64,000 nt of DNA from Lentilactobacillus raoultii (GTDB taxonomy: Bacteria; Bacillota; Bacilli; Lactobacillales; Lactobacillaceae): positions 62,001 through 126,000 of the forward strand of contig NZ_LS422989.1 in the NCBI RefSeq assembly GCF_900411375.1. Direction: 5' to 3'. The stretch's first letter is position 1. Each line of letters opens with the position of its first letter. The notes beneath the pieces are model-generated. The model saw nothing but the letters and a program-made list of their open reading frames with translations. It had not been told where the DNA came from and searched no databases. The position numbers and the translations under genes are program-made. Below, piece by piece: positions 25,021 through 34,555 of this stretch.

Positions 25021-26739
25021 TTGAAAGTAACGGAAATTACCAACACCGAATTTACGGCGATGGTGCAAGCTGCATCTAATAAATTAAATCAAAATGCTGA
25101 CTTTATTAATTCCTTAAATGTATTTCCCGTTCCAGACGGCGATACTGGCACTAATATGAGTTTATCACTGGCAAGTGGCTATAAATACGTTAATCAAGAC
25201 GTCAGTACCAATGTAGGTAATCTTTGTTCATCATTAGGTAAAGGGTTATTGATGGGCGCCAGGGGGAATTCCGGCGTTATTCTATCTCAGATTTTTAGAG
25301 GGTTTGCAAAATCAACCGAAAATAAAGAAAAATTAAGTGCTCAAGACCTGGCTGATGCCTTTATTGCCGGCACGGAAACGGCTTATAAATCAGTTATGAA
25401 ACCAACGGAAGGTACCATTTTAACCGTTATTCGGTTAGCTGCTCAGGCTGGTAAAAAAGCTGCGGCGACGACCAATGACGTTGTAGCTGTGATGGATGCC
25501 ATTTACAAAAACTCAAAAGTTGCACTGAAAAAGACGCCTGATCTTTTGCCGGTTTTAAAAGAGGTCGGCGTTGTTGATTCCGGTGGTCAGGGACTGACAT
25601 TTGTCTTGGAAGCTTTTGATGATGTGCTAAATGGCCGGGTTAACAATCAGAAAGGTGAGTATCAGCCAACGGATGCTGAAATGACTGAAATGATTGATGC
25701 GGCCCATCATCAAAGCGTTCAAAGCAAATTAGATCCTAACGACATTGTTTATGGTTACTGTACGCAAATAATGGTTCGTTTAGGTAAGGGAAAGGAAGTC
25801 GATCGAAAATTCGACTACCAAACTTTTTATGACTACCTTGCCAAACTTGGCGACTCACTTTTGGTTGTTAATGATGATGAAATTGTTAAAGTCCATGTTC
25901 ATACGGAGCATCCAGGCAAAGTACTTGCTTGGGGCCAGGAATTTGGTGATTTGGCAACCGTTAAAGTTGATAATATGCGCTTACAGCAGGAAACAATTAT
26001 TGAAAAAGATGACGGTGGTCAAACTCCTGACTCGCCGATTGAAAAAGCTGAAAGCCTGGCAGCCAAAAAGGATCAGCCAGCTGCTAAAATTGCCGTAATC
26101 GCCATTTCTTCTGGTGATGGGTTAACTAAATTATTTAAGAGTTTGGGCGTTACTGATATTGTTAGTGGCGGCCAAACAATGAATCCCAGCACGGAAGATA
26201 TTGTAAAGGCGATTCAAAATACCCATGCCAAACAGGCTATTGTTTTGCCGAATAATAAAAATATTTTTTTGGCGGCCGAACAGGCTGCTAAAGTAGCTAA
26301 TATTCCGACGGCAATTGTTCACTCAAAGACAATTTCACAAGGAATTACGGCGATGCTGGGCTTTAATCCCGAAAATACATTGGATAAGAATCGTCAAGCC
26401 ATGGAAGATAATTTACCAATGGTTAAATCTGGTCAAGTTACGACAGCAATTCGAGATACGACAATCAATGGTTTGGAAATTAAAAAAAATCAATACATGG
26501 GAATTGCTGATGGCAAAATTGTGTCAGTTGATAATGATGTCGTTCGAGCAGCCGTTTCAATGGTTGGCAGCATGCTGGATGATGACAGTGAAGCCATCAC
26601 TGTCATCTGGGGAGATGGTGCCAATGAGAAACTTGCTGACGAGGTTCAAACTGGCATTCTTCAATTAGATGATGAACTCGAAGTTGAAGTCCATGAAGGT
26701 GATCAACCAGTGTATCCATTTTTAATTTCTGTGGAATAA
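25021..26739 (+). CDS. fakA: Fatty acid kinase catalytic subunit FakA (DhaL/DegV-type, YloV)
   Basis: The 572-aa protein has an N-terminal DhaL kinase domain whose metal-binding aspartates are in PVPDGDTGTNMSLS and GARGNSGVILSQI, a middle domain, and a C-terminal DegV-like part. FakA phosphorylates fatty acids held by a FakB (DegV) protein, so that PlsX and PlsY (both encoded in this window) can use them for phospholipids. The TTG start at 25021 follows AAGGAGG. FakB itself is not in the window. Confidence 0.92.
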   Translation: MKVTEITNTEFTAMVQAASNKLNQNADFINSLNVFPVPDGDTGTNMSLSLASGYKYVNQDVSTNVGNLCSSLGKGLLMGARGNSGVILSQIFRGFAKSTENKEKLSAQDLADAFIAGTETAYKSVMKPTEGTILTVIRLAAQAGKKAAATTNDVVAVMDAIYKNSKVALKKTPDLLPVLKEVGVVDSGGQGLTFVLEAFDDVLNGRVNNQKGEYQPTDAEMTEMIDAAHHQSVQSKLDPNDIVYGYCTQIMVRLGKGKEVDRKFDYQTFYDYLAKLGDSLLVVNDDEIVKVHVHTEHPGKVLAWGQEFGDLATVKVDNMRLQQETIIEKDDGGQTPDSPIEKAESLAAKKDQPAAKIAVIAISSGDGLTKLFKSLGVTDIVSGGQTMNPSTEDIVKAIQNTHAKQAIVLPNNKNIFLAAEQAAKVANIPTAIVHSKTISQGITAMLGFNPENTLDKNRQAMEDNLPMVKSGQVTTAIRDTTINGLEIKKNQYMGIADGKIVSVDNDVVRAAVSMVGSMLDDDSEAITVIWGDGANEKLADEVQTGILQLDDELEVEVHEGDQPVYPFLISVE

Positions 26740-26749
26740 TATAAAAATT

Positions 26750-26796
26750 GAGAGAGGCTGGATCAAGGCAAGTAACTTTGGTTTCCAACCTCTTTC
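26750..26796 (+). terminator. Hairpin between fakA and recG, weak terminator or attenuator
   Basis: GAGAGAGG (26750-26757) pairs with CCTCTTTC (26789-26796) and TGG (26759-26761) with CCA (26785-26787), one C-A mismatch between. There is no real T run, so it may only attenuate transcription. Confidence 0.4.
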
Positions 26797-26843
26797 TGCC
26801 GTCATTTTAGAAAAAGTTCTGCATAGTGAAAGGAATAGTCAAT

Positions 26844-28874
26844 TTGACAAGTTTAGGTGATTCGGTGGCCGTACTTAAAGGGGTCGGTGCCAAACGGGTT
26901 GTGGCTCTAAATAAATTGGGAATCAATACAATTAATGACCTATTGACTTATTTTCCGCGACGTTATGATGATTTATCGATAAAGGACCCCTCAAAGGCAA
27001 TTGATGGTCAAAAAGTGACAGTTCGAGGATTGGTGATTGCGGAGCCAATGTTGACGTATTTTGGTCGAAAAAAAAGTCGGCTTATTTTTCGACTCAAAAT
27101 TCACGATAATATTTACACGGTGTCTTTTTTTAACCAACCGTGGCTAAAAAAAGAAGTCCATCCAAATGACGAATTGATTATTTTTGGGACTTACAATCGT
27201 GGCCGAAACCAGATTCAAGGAATGAAAATTTTAAATAATCAGCACGCCAATTCATTTGACTCTATCTATCCTGCCAGCAAAGAAGTTAAACAGACAACCA
27301 TTAAATCACTGATCAAGCTGGCTTTTCAGACTTATCGTCATCAGTTGGTCGATATTATTCCTGAATCACTCAGAGCTAAATATCGATTAGAGTCGTTTTC
27401 AAATACCATTAAAAATATTCATTTTCCGGAATCCCCTCAAGCTGCTCAACGTGCATTTCGGACCGCTAAATTTATGGAATTCTTTTTGTTTGCCATGAAA
27501 GTTCAAATCTTAAAAGAAACCCATCGTCGAACCGATGATCATGCTAAAATCGAGTATCAAAAAGGGACTTTAACCGCTTTTCGGGAAAAGTTACCGTTTA
27601 AATTGACAGATGCACAGCAAAAAGTAATCGGTGAGATCTTAAGGGATCTGGCACGGCCAATCCAAATGAATCGGCTGTTGCAGGGCGATGTCGGAAGTGG
27701 CAAAACCGTTGTTGCAGCAATGGCAATTTTGGCAACCATCAGTGCTCATAAGCAAGCAGCAATTATGGCACCAACAGAAATTTTAGCTGAACAGCATGCC
27801 AATAATTTTGCCAAAATGTTTGCCGGCCTAAATGTTAACATTGCTTTACTGACGGGAGATACTTCAGCAGCCGCCCGTCGCGCAATGTTACCCAGTATTC
27901 AAAGTGGTGAAGTGGATCTGGTTGTCGGAACACACGCGTTGTTTCAAGAAGATGTGCGGTACGCTGAACTGGGATTGGCCGTCATTGACGAGCAACACCG
28001 GTTTGGTGTTAATCAGCGACAGGCATTGCGAAAAAAGGGAACCAGCACCAATATGTTGGCAATGACCGCCACGCCCATCCCCAGAACACTGGCAATTACG
28101 ATGTATGGCGATATGGATGTGTCTATCATCAATCAATTGCCAACTGGTCGCAAACCCATTAAAACCACTTGGATTACATCGTCGCGGACCAATACGGCCA
28201 TTCGCTTTTTAAAAAATCAGTTGGATAGTGGTAACCAGGTATACGTTGTCACACCACTGATTGAAGAATCGGAAGCCGTTGATATGAAGAATGCGGTCGC
28301 CATTTTTGAACGATTTAAAGCCATTTTTGAGCCGCAATTCAAGGTTGGCCTACTTCATGGTCAGATGTCAAATCAGGAAAAAGACGATACGATGAAGCAC
28401 TTTAAAAATAATGACTTTCAAGTTCTGGTTGCAACGACGGTTATTGAAGTAGGGGTTGATGTTGCTAATGCAAATACGATGTTAATTTTTGATGCCGATC
28501 ATTTTGGCCTGGCACAACTGCATCAGCTTCGCGGTCGGGTCGGTCGGGGATCAACGCAGGCATATTGCATTTTGGTTGCTGATCCTAAAAACGACATTGG
28601 CAAGGAACGGATGAAAGCAGTTGCCGGCAGCACCAATGGTTTTTTCTTGTCACAAAAAGATTTGGAATTACGGGGACAGGGAGATATTACCGGCCAAAAG
28701 CAGTCAGGAATGCCTGACTTTAAAGTGGCCGATCCGGTTGGTGATTTAAATATTTTAACGGTTGCTAATCAGGAAGCTCAAAAGATTACGGCTGAAAACC
28801 ATTGGAAAAATAAGCCAGAAAATGTACAATTAGCAAAGTATTTACAAATTACCCAAACCATTAATTATGATTAA
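26844..28874 (+). CDS. recG: ATP-dependent DNA helicase RecG
   Basis: The 676-aa helicase has an N-terminal wedge domain with OB-fold, then two helicase domains: Walker A GDVGSGKTVVAAM, box II DEQHRFGVNQR, MTATPIPRTLA, and the C-terminal QLRGRVGRGSTQAYC. It remodels stalled forks and Holliday junctions. The TTG at 26844 is chosen since AAGGA (26830-26834) lies nine bases upstream; the GTG at 26826 precedes that site. The resulting length fits the family. Confidence 0.95.
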   Translation: MTSLGDSVAVLKGVGAKRVVALNKLGINTINDLLTYFPRRYDDLSIKDPSKAIDGQKVTVRGLVIAEPMLTYFGRKKSRLIFRLKIHDNIYTVSFFNQPWLKKEVHPNDELIIFGTYNRGRNQIQGMKILNNQHANSFDSIYPASKEVKQTTIKSLIKLAFQTYRHQLVDIIPESLRAKYRLESFSNTIKNIHFPESPQAAQRAFRTAKFMEFFLFAMKVQILKETHRRTDDHAKIEYQKGTLTAFREKLPFKLTDAQQKVIGEILRDLARPIQMNRLLQGDVGSGKTVVAAMAILATISAHKQAAIMAPTEILAEQHANNFAKMFAGLNVNIALLTGDTSAAARRAMLPSIQSGEVDLVVGTHALFQEDVRYAELGLAVIDEQHRFGVNQRQALRKKGTSTNMLAMTATPIPRTLAITMYGDMDVSIINQLPTGRKPIKTTWITSSRTNTAIRFLKNQLDSGNQVYVVTPLIEESEAVDMKNAVAIFERFKAIFEPQFKVGLLHGQMSNQEKDDTMKHFKNNDFQVLVATTVIEVGVDVANANTMLIFDADHFGLAQLHQLRGRVGRGSTQAYCILVADPKNDIGKERMKAVAGSTNGFFLSQKDLELRGQGDITGQKQSGMPDFKVADPVGDLNILTVANQEAQKITAENHWKNKPENVQLAKYLQITQTINYD

Positions 28875-28885
28875 GGAGAGTCAAA

Positions 28886-29932
28886 ATGAAAATTGCTGTT
28901 GATGCAATGGGCGGTGACTACGCCCCTAAAGAAATTGTTGAAGGTGTTGAACTGGCCAGAGATGCTTATCCGGATATTGAATTTCTTCTGTTCGGTTTGA
29001 CTGATCAAATTCAAAAATACTTAAAAAATGATACCAGAATTGATGTTAAACAGGCTGATGAAGTGATCGAGATGGGTGATGAGCCGGTTAAAGCCGTTCG
29101 ATCCAAGAAACATTCAAGTATGGTATTGGCAGCGACAGCTGTGAAAGAGGGTCAAGCCGACGCTTTTTTCTCTGCCGGCAATACTGGTGCCATTTTAGCT
29201 TCAGGGTTATTTATTATTGGTCGGATTAAAGGCATTGATCGACCTGGCCTAGCAACAACTTTACCGGTTGTTTCAACTGATACAGATCAGAAGAATTTTG
29301 TGATGTTGGATGTTGGGGCAAACGCCGACACCAAAGTGCTTAATATGTATCAATATGCCCTGCTTGGGAAATACTACGCCGCAAACGTGATGAATGTTGC
29401 CAACCCCAAAATTGGGTTACTGAATAACGGAACCGAAGCTGATAAAGGTGACATGGATCACCGGAAGGTTCATGATTTATTGGCAGCCGATCAGGACCTT
29501 CAGTTTATTGGTAATGTGGAGTCACGTGAATTACTAAACGGTGCTGCCGATGTTGTCGTGACCGATGGCTTTACTGGTAATGCCGTCTTAAAGAGTATCG
29601 AAGGGACAGCATTATCAATGCTTCATCTCATTAAGGGTAGTATTTTATCAGGTGGGATGACTTCTAAGCTTGGCGCGGCAATGCTTAAAGGGACGTTTGG
29701 CGAGATCGCTAAATCAATGGACTATTCACAGTACGGTGGCGCTGTTTTAATGGGGGTTAAAGCGCCAGTTGTCAAAACTCATGGTAGCACCAAAGCACCA
29801 ACCGTGAAGAATACCATTGGCCAGATTAAGCAGATGATTGATTCCAAATTGATTCCAGATTTAAATGACTATTTAACAGGACATGCCGATCAACTTCAGG
29901 AAATTAAAGAGACTATCAAAAACGGCAAATAG
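28886..29932 (+). CDS. plsX: Phosphate acyltransferase PlsX
   Basis: The 348-aa enzyme starts MKIAVDAMGGDYAPKEIVEG and has SAGNTGAILASGLF, LLNNGTEADKGD and VVVTDGFTGNAVLKS. It makes acyl-phosphate from acyl-ACP, or the reverse, feeding PlsY (44586). It lies between recG and acpP. The FapR gene usual here in Bacillus is absent. Confidence 0.96.
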   Translation: MKIAVDAMGGDYAPKEIVEGVELARDAYPDIEFLLFGLTDQIQKYLKNDTRIDVKQADEVIEMGDEPVKAVRSKKHSSMVLAATAVKEGQADAFFSAGNTGAILASGLFIIGRIKGIDRPGLATTLPVVSTDTDQKNFVMLDVGANADTKVLNMYQYALLGKYYAANVMNVANPKIGLLNNGTEADKGDMDHRKVHDLLAADQDLQFIGNVESRELLNGAADVVVTDGFTGNAVLKSIEGTALSMLHLIKGSILSGGMTSKLGAAMLKGTFGEIAKSMDYSQYGGAVLMGVKAPVVKTHGSTKAPTVKNTIGQIKQMIDSKLIPDLNDYLTGHADQLQEIKETIKNGK

Positions 29933-29980
29933 TTTGATATAATAAGATTTGAATTAATAAATTGGAATAGGTGTATGATA

Positions 29981-30223
29981 ATGGATAAACAAGAAGTTTT
30001 TAATAAAATTGCGGATTTGGTTGCTGATCAATTTGACATTGATCGTAAAAAGATCACCGGTGATTTGAATTTCCGTCAAGATCTGGATGCAGATTCAATT
30101 GATTTTGTTGAATTTGTCCTCGACTTGGAAGATACTTTCAATGCGGAAATTTCTGATGAAGATGCAGAAAAGTTGAATACGATTAACGAAGCAGTGGATT
30201 ACGTTATGAGCCACCAAAATTAA
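29981..30223 (+). CDS. acpP: Acyl carrier protein
   Basis: The 80-aa acidic protein carries the 4'-phosphopantetheine attachment serine in DLDADSIDFVEFVLDLED; the motif has DSI where DSL is most common. It shuttles acyl chains in fatty-acid synthesis and to PlsX. The ATG at 29981 is preferred over 29975 for spacing from the GGTG. Location between plsX and rnc fits the main fatty-acid ACP, although lactobacilli often have a second ACP elsewhere. Confidence 0.93.
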   Translation: MDKQEVFNKIADLVADQFDIDRKKITGDLNFRQDLDADSIDFVEFVLDLEDTFNAEISDEDAEKLNTINEAVDYVMSHQN

Positions 30224-30276
30224 CAAAGCACTGCGGTTGTCGTCATGGATTTATAAATTAAAATGGAGGCACTTAT

Positions 30277-30987
30277 TTGATACCAGGATTAAATGAAATG
30301 TTAAAGCAGGACTTTAATATTCATGTAACTGATCAGGATTTGCTTGATGAGGCGTTTACACAAGCGTCTTATGTAAATGAACATCGCGATCAGCATTTAA
30401 AATTTTATGAACGTTTGGAGTTCTTGGGAGACGCTGTGCTTCAACTAATCGTTTCGGAGTATATTTTCAAGCGCTACCCTAAGCTTCCACAAGGTCGTCT
30501 GACAAGGCTTCGGGCTGCAATGGTTAATGAACAAAGCTTTAGTACCTTTGCCCGTGAATGCCATTTTGATCGCTATATTCGACTCGGCAAGGGAGAAGAA
30601 AAAGCAGGAGCTCGAAATCGCGATTCATTACTGTGTGATATATTTGAATCGTTTGTGGGAGCACTCTATCTTGATCAAGGGAAAAAAGTGGTTGAGGGAT
30701 TTGTTCAACAGGTTATTTTTCCTAAGTTGGATGAGGGCATGTTTGCCAAGTTCTTCGATCACAAAACGGAATTGCAAGAATTGGCACAAGCAGACGGACC
30801 GGTTGATATTGACTATGAGTTAGTTGACGAGTATGGCCCGGATAATGATCGGCTATTTAAAGTCAATGTTGCGATTAATGATCAAATACTGGGAGTCGGT
30901 GAGGGTCACTCAAAGAAGGATGCTGAACAACGAGCCGCTCAAGAAGCTTTAAAACATTTTAGCAAACGGGAAGATAATTTAGTTTAG
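30277..30987 (+). CDS. rnc: Ribonuclease III
   Basis: The 236-aa protein has the RNase III signature ERLEFLGDAVLQL, a second catalytic acidic site in DIFESFVGALYLDQG, and a C-terminal double-stranded RNA-binding domain ending in GEGHSKKDAEQRAAQEAL. It matures rRNA and cuts structured mRNAs. The TTG start at 30277 follows ATGGAGG. Its neighbours acpP and smc are the standard ones. Confidence 0.96.
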   Translation: MIPGLNEMLKQDFNIHVTDQDLLDEAFTQASYVNEHRDQHLKFYERLEFLGDAVLQLIVSEYIFKRYPKLPQGRLTRLRAAMVNEQSFSTFARECHFDRYIRLGKGEEKAGARNRDSLLCDIFESFVGALYLDQGKKVVEGFVQQVIFPKLDEGMFAKFFDHKTELQELAQADGPVDIDYELVDEYGPDNDRLFKVNVAINDQILGVGEGHSKKDAEQRAAQEALKHFSKREDNLV

Positions 30988-31001
30988 ATTGGAGAAACAT
31001 C

Positions 31002-34000
31002 GTGCAACTTAAATCCATTGAAATTACCGGCTTTAAATCATTTGCCGAAAAAACAAACATCTCTTTTCCAAACGGAATGACAGGGATTGTTGGCCCTAAT
31101 GGAAGTGGAAAGAGCAATATTGCCGAGGCTATTCGTTGGGTGCTTGGCGAACAGTCAGCCAAAAATCTGCGTGGCTCACGGATGCCCGATGTTATTTTTT
31201 CAGGTTCAGCTGATCGGCGGTCGCTCAATATGGCGGCCGTCACTTTATTATTGGATAATTCTGATCATTATCTTGATTCACCCTATTCGGAAATTAAAGT
31301 TTCTCGAAAATTGTTTCGCAACGGTGATAGTGCCTATTTCATAAATGAAAAGCAGTGCCGATTAAAAGATATTGCTGGCCTATTTATGGACACCGGAATT
31401 GGCCAAGGAAGTTTATCAATTATTTCTCAAGGAAACGTTGAAGAAATTTTTAATAGTAAACCAATTGATCGACGTTCAATTATTGAGAATGCGGCTGGCG
31501 TTTATAAATATAAGCGTCAGAAATCAACGGCTCAAACTGAAATTCTTCAAACAAATGATAATTTGGATCGGGTCAATGATATTATCCATGAATTGAAGGT
31601 TCGGTTGGGCCCCTTGGAAGAGCAAAGTAGCCAAGCAACGGATTACTTAGATCAAAAGAAGCGGCTGGATGAATTAGAAAAGCATCAACTAATCATGACG
31701 ACTAAAACCCAGTTGGCACAAAAGCAAACTGCTTCGCATGAAATTACCAAGGTGCAAAAAATTGTTAGTCGCCTTTCAGATGAGCTTGATCAAAAAGATC
31801 TGTCTAGTCGCCAATTAAAAGCTAAATTGGATGCTGGTCGACAACAGGTTGACCAATTAAATTCAAAATTAATGAATCTTGCTACCCACATTGAATCGTT
31901 AAAAAGTAAGCAGCGGCTGTCGTCACAGGAAAGTGATTTTAAAAACGCCGATTTAGATCGATTATCCAACCAGTTGGCGGCAGTCAATGATCAGCTGACA
32001 GGCCTCACTCAAAAGCTTAGTCATTCTGCCAGCGTTGTTGATCAGACGCAAGTTAGTTTGGCAAATAACCAGACCCGATTGCGTCAAATTAAACGAGCCG
32101 CTAGTGAAAATAGTGTGCCAAAAATTGAGGCAAAGATTAAAGAATTACACACCCAATATTTTGATTTATTACAACAGCAAAGTGATTTAAAAAATCAAAT
32201 TTCGTTAAATAAAAAAGATCGCCAACAATTTAAAGAACAAACCAAAGCTCAGCAGGTTAGAATTGAGCAAGCTGCCGATCAACTTAAAACGCTTGAACGC
32301 AACCGTCAAGTTAAGCAACAAGCTGTCAAATCATTAGCAAGTCAATTTGAAGCTGCGCAACAACAGCTCACTGGGCTACAAAAACAGTTAAAAGAAAAAA
32401 GTAAATTTGTGGAAACGACTCAGTCTAATTGGCTGGCAGCTTTAAAGATTGCTGAACAGGCTAAAGCCAAGAGTGCCTCATTAAAAGCGCTTCATGATTC
32501 TTATCAAGCATTTTACCGTGGAACAGCCAACTTATTGAAACATCGCAAAAAAATAGCCGGTATTTATGGGCCGGTTGCCGATTTTCTTCAAGTAGCTGAT
32601 AAGTTTGTCAAAGCAATTGAAACGGCTCTTGGTGCTCAAGCCCAACACGTCATTGTTAAAGATAATGCCAGTGCGTCCGCAGCAATTAAGTTTATGACTA
32701 AAAATCGTTATGGCCGGGTAACATTGCTGCCGGTTGATACTATTCGGGGGCGTCATTTGTCGACTGGCGTGATAACCGAAGCTCGGCAGACTGAAGGCTT
32801 TGTGGGGATTGCCTCGAAGCTGGTTTCGGCACCGGCTAAGTTTCAAGAAATTGTTGACTTCCTTTTGGGAACGACAGTGATTGCCGATACCCTAGATCAT
32901 GCAATTCAAATTTCAAAACGGATTCACCATCGAACCAGAGTCGTTTCACTAGATGGTCAAATTGTTAATGCTGGCGGTTCCCTGACTGGCGGTGCTAATC
33001 GATCAGCTAACCAGGGGGTATTAGTCCAAAAGAGCGAGTTGGCAAAGCTCGAAGCCTCAACACACGAAATGGCAGTTAAATTGACTGAGAAACAACGCCA
33101 GCTTCAATCTGCCAAACAGACGCTAAATGACATTCAAACGGCACATGATCGTTGTAAACAAACTGTTTTTGAATTGCAACAACAGTTAACCGGTCAAAGG
33201 GATGCCTTGGCAACTCTTCAGAAATCTTTTGAAGATAAAAAACGGGAACTGGCCACCCTTAAGCTGGCACTGGTCAATACTAAAAATCAAAATCAGGATC
33301 AGACCGAGGCTGAGTTACTTTCTAATAAAGCACAACTTGATCAACAAGTGACTCAAATTGCTGCTGAAATTGAGAAGCGTCAAAAGCAACTTGGAAATAT
33401 CAAGAAAACAGCAGAAAATTATGATAAGAAAGCACAGTCACTTCATGATCAAATTGTGATTTCAAAGGAGCAGCTGCAGCATTACCAAGATGATCAAAAA
33501 CGATTTTCAAGTCAGGCTGATCAGCTAAAGGGCCATCAACAACAGTTAACAGCGAAGTTAAAGTCCCTTCAAACTGAATTAGCGACTCAAACCGATCCGG
33601 AAAAAATTGATCAAGCCATTCAGCAGAGTAAGCATGAAAAGATTAAGCTGACCCGGTCTTTAGAGAAACAAAAGGAAATTGTTAGCCAAGCTGATCGTCA
33701 ATATGAGCAGCTTCAATCAGAAATTAGAACGCAACAATTGGATTTAAATAATGCCACTTATGAATTAAAAGCTAAACAGCAAGCTTATCAAGACTTGACA
33801 CAAAAATTGACAGCATCATTAGGACAATTAAAGTCGACCTTTGGGATTTCGGCAACGGATTTGGGACAAAAGGACTGGCACTGGGATCAGGAAACCCTTA
33901 GTCGACAAATTAAGATGCTTCGAACGGGGATTAATGAAATTGGCCCGGTTAATATTTCAGCTATTCAGGAGTTTCAAGATGTCTCAGAAAGATATCATTT

Positions 34001-34553
34001 TTTACTAAAGCAGCAAGAGGATTTATTAGCGGCTAAAAATCATTTAACTGCTACAATGGGTAAAATGGACCGCACAATCGCTCAAAAATTTGGTGTTACT
34101 TTTAATCAAATTGCGGCGTCCTTTTCAAAAGTTTTTAAGGAAATGTTTGGCGGTGGGGAAGCTAAGCTAGTGCTTACTGACCCGGATCATTTGTTAACCA
34201 CCGGAATTGAAATTATGGTTAAACCACCCGGAAAAAATTATCGAAGTTTAAGCTTGCTATCTGGTGGTGAAAAAGCTTTAACAGCGATTACACTGTTATT
34301 TGCAATTATTAAAGTATCACCAGTCCCATTTTGCATTTTGGATGAAGCTGAAGCGGCACTTGATCCGTATAATGCCGATCGATTTGCTAGATATCTCAAA
34401 AAATTTGGGATTGAAACGCAATTTATTGTCATTACCCATCGAAAAGAGACAATGATTTATGCTGATACACTTTACGGGATTACCATGCAAGAATCAGGTG
34501 TTTCCAAAGTTATCAGTGTTAATTTGGATAACTTAAAAACAGAGGTGAGTTAA
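31002..34553 (+). CDS. smc: Chromosome segregation protein SMC
   Basis: The 1183-aa protein has Walker A GPNGSGKSNIAEAI at the N-terminus, long coiled coils rich in Q and K, a central hinge (about 500-660) with IYGPVADFLQV and GGSLTGGANRS, and the C-terminal signature LSGGEKALTAITLLF with Walker B FCILDEAEAALDPYN. It forms the ring that organises the chromosome with ScpA/ScpB, which are not in the window. The GTG start gives the conserved QLKSIEITGFKSFAEKT N-terminus. Confidence 0.97.
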   Translation: MQLKSIEITGFKSFAEKTNISFPNGMTGIVGPNGSGKSNIAEAIRWVLGEQSAKNLRGSRMPDVIFSGSADRRSLNMAAVTLLLDNSDHYLDSPYSEIKVSRKLFRNGDSAYFINEKQCRLKDIAGLFMDTGIGQGSLSIISQGNVEEIFNSKPIDRRSIIENAAGVYKYKRQKSTAQTEILQTNDNLDRVNDIIHELKVRLGPLEEQSSQATDYLDQKKRLDELEKHQLIMTTKTQLAQKQTASHEITKVQKIVSRLSDELDQKDLSSRQLKAKLDAGRQQVDQLNSKLMNLATHIESLKSKQRLSSQESDFKNADLDRLSNQLAAVNDQLTGLTQKLSHSASVVDQTQVSLANNQTRLRQIKRAASENSVPKIEAKIKELHTQYFDLLQQQSDLKNQISLNKKDRQQFKEQTKAQQVRIEQAADQLKTLERNRQVKQQAVKSLASQFEAAQQQLTGLQKQLKEKSKFVETTQSNWLAALKIAEQAKAKSASLKALHDSYQAFYRGTANLLKHRKKIAGIYGPVADFLQVADKFVKAIETALGAQAQHVIVKDNASASAAIKFMTKNRYGRVTLLPVDTIRGRHLSTGVITEARQTEGFVGIASKLVSAPAKFQEIVDFLLGTTVIADTLDHAIQISKRIHHRTRVVSLDGQIVNAGGSLTGGANRSANQGVLVQKSELAKLEASTHEMAVKLTEKQRQLQSAKQTLNDIQTAHDRCKQTVFELQQQLTGQRDALATLQKSFEDKKRELATLKLALVNTKNQNQDQTEAELLSNKAQLDQQVTQIAAEIEKRQKQLGNIKKTAENYDKKAQSLHDQIVISKEQLQHYQDDQKRFSSQADQLKGHQQQLTAKLKSLQTELATQTDPEKIDQAIQQSKHEKIKLTRSLEKQKEIVSQADRQYEQLQSEIRTQQLDLNNATYELKAKQQAYQDLTQKLTASLGQLKSTFGISATDLGQKDWHWDQETLSRQIKMLRTGINEIGPVNISAIQEFQDVSERYHFLLKQQEDLLAAKNHLTATMGKMDRTIAQKFGVTFNQIAASFSKVFKEMFGGGEAKLVLTDPDHLLTTGIEIMVKPPGKNYRSLSLLSGGEKALTAITLLFAIIKVSPVPFCILDEAEAALDPYNADRFARYLKKFGIETQFIVITHRKETMIYADTLYGITMQESGVSKVISVNLDNLKTEVS

Positions 34554-34555
34554 AC

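Noticed and set aside
24573-25046. 157-codon minus-strand ORF opposite the Asp23-like gene
   Set aside because: It lies wholly antisense to a well-supported gene, has a biased Asn/Ile/Val composition typical of a shadow frame, and has no ribosome binding site.
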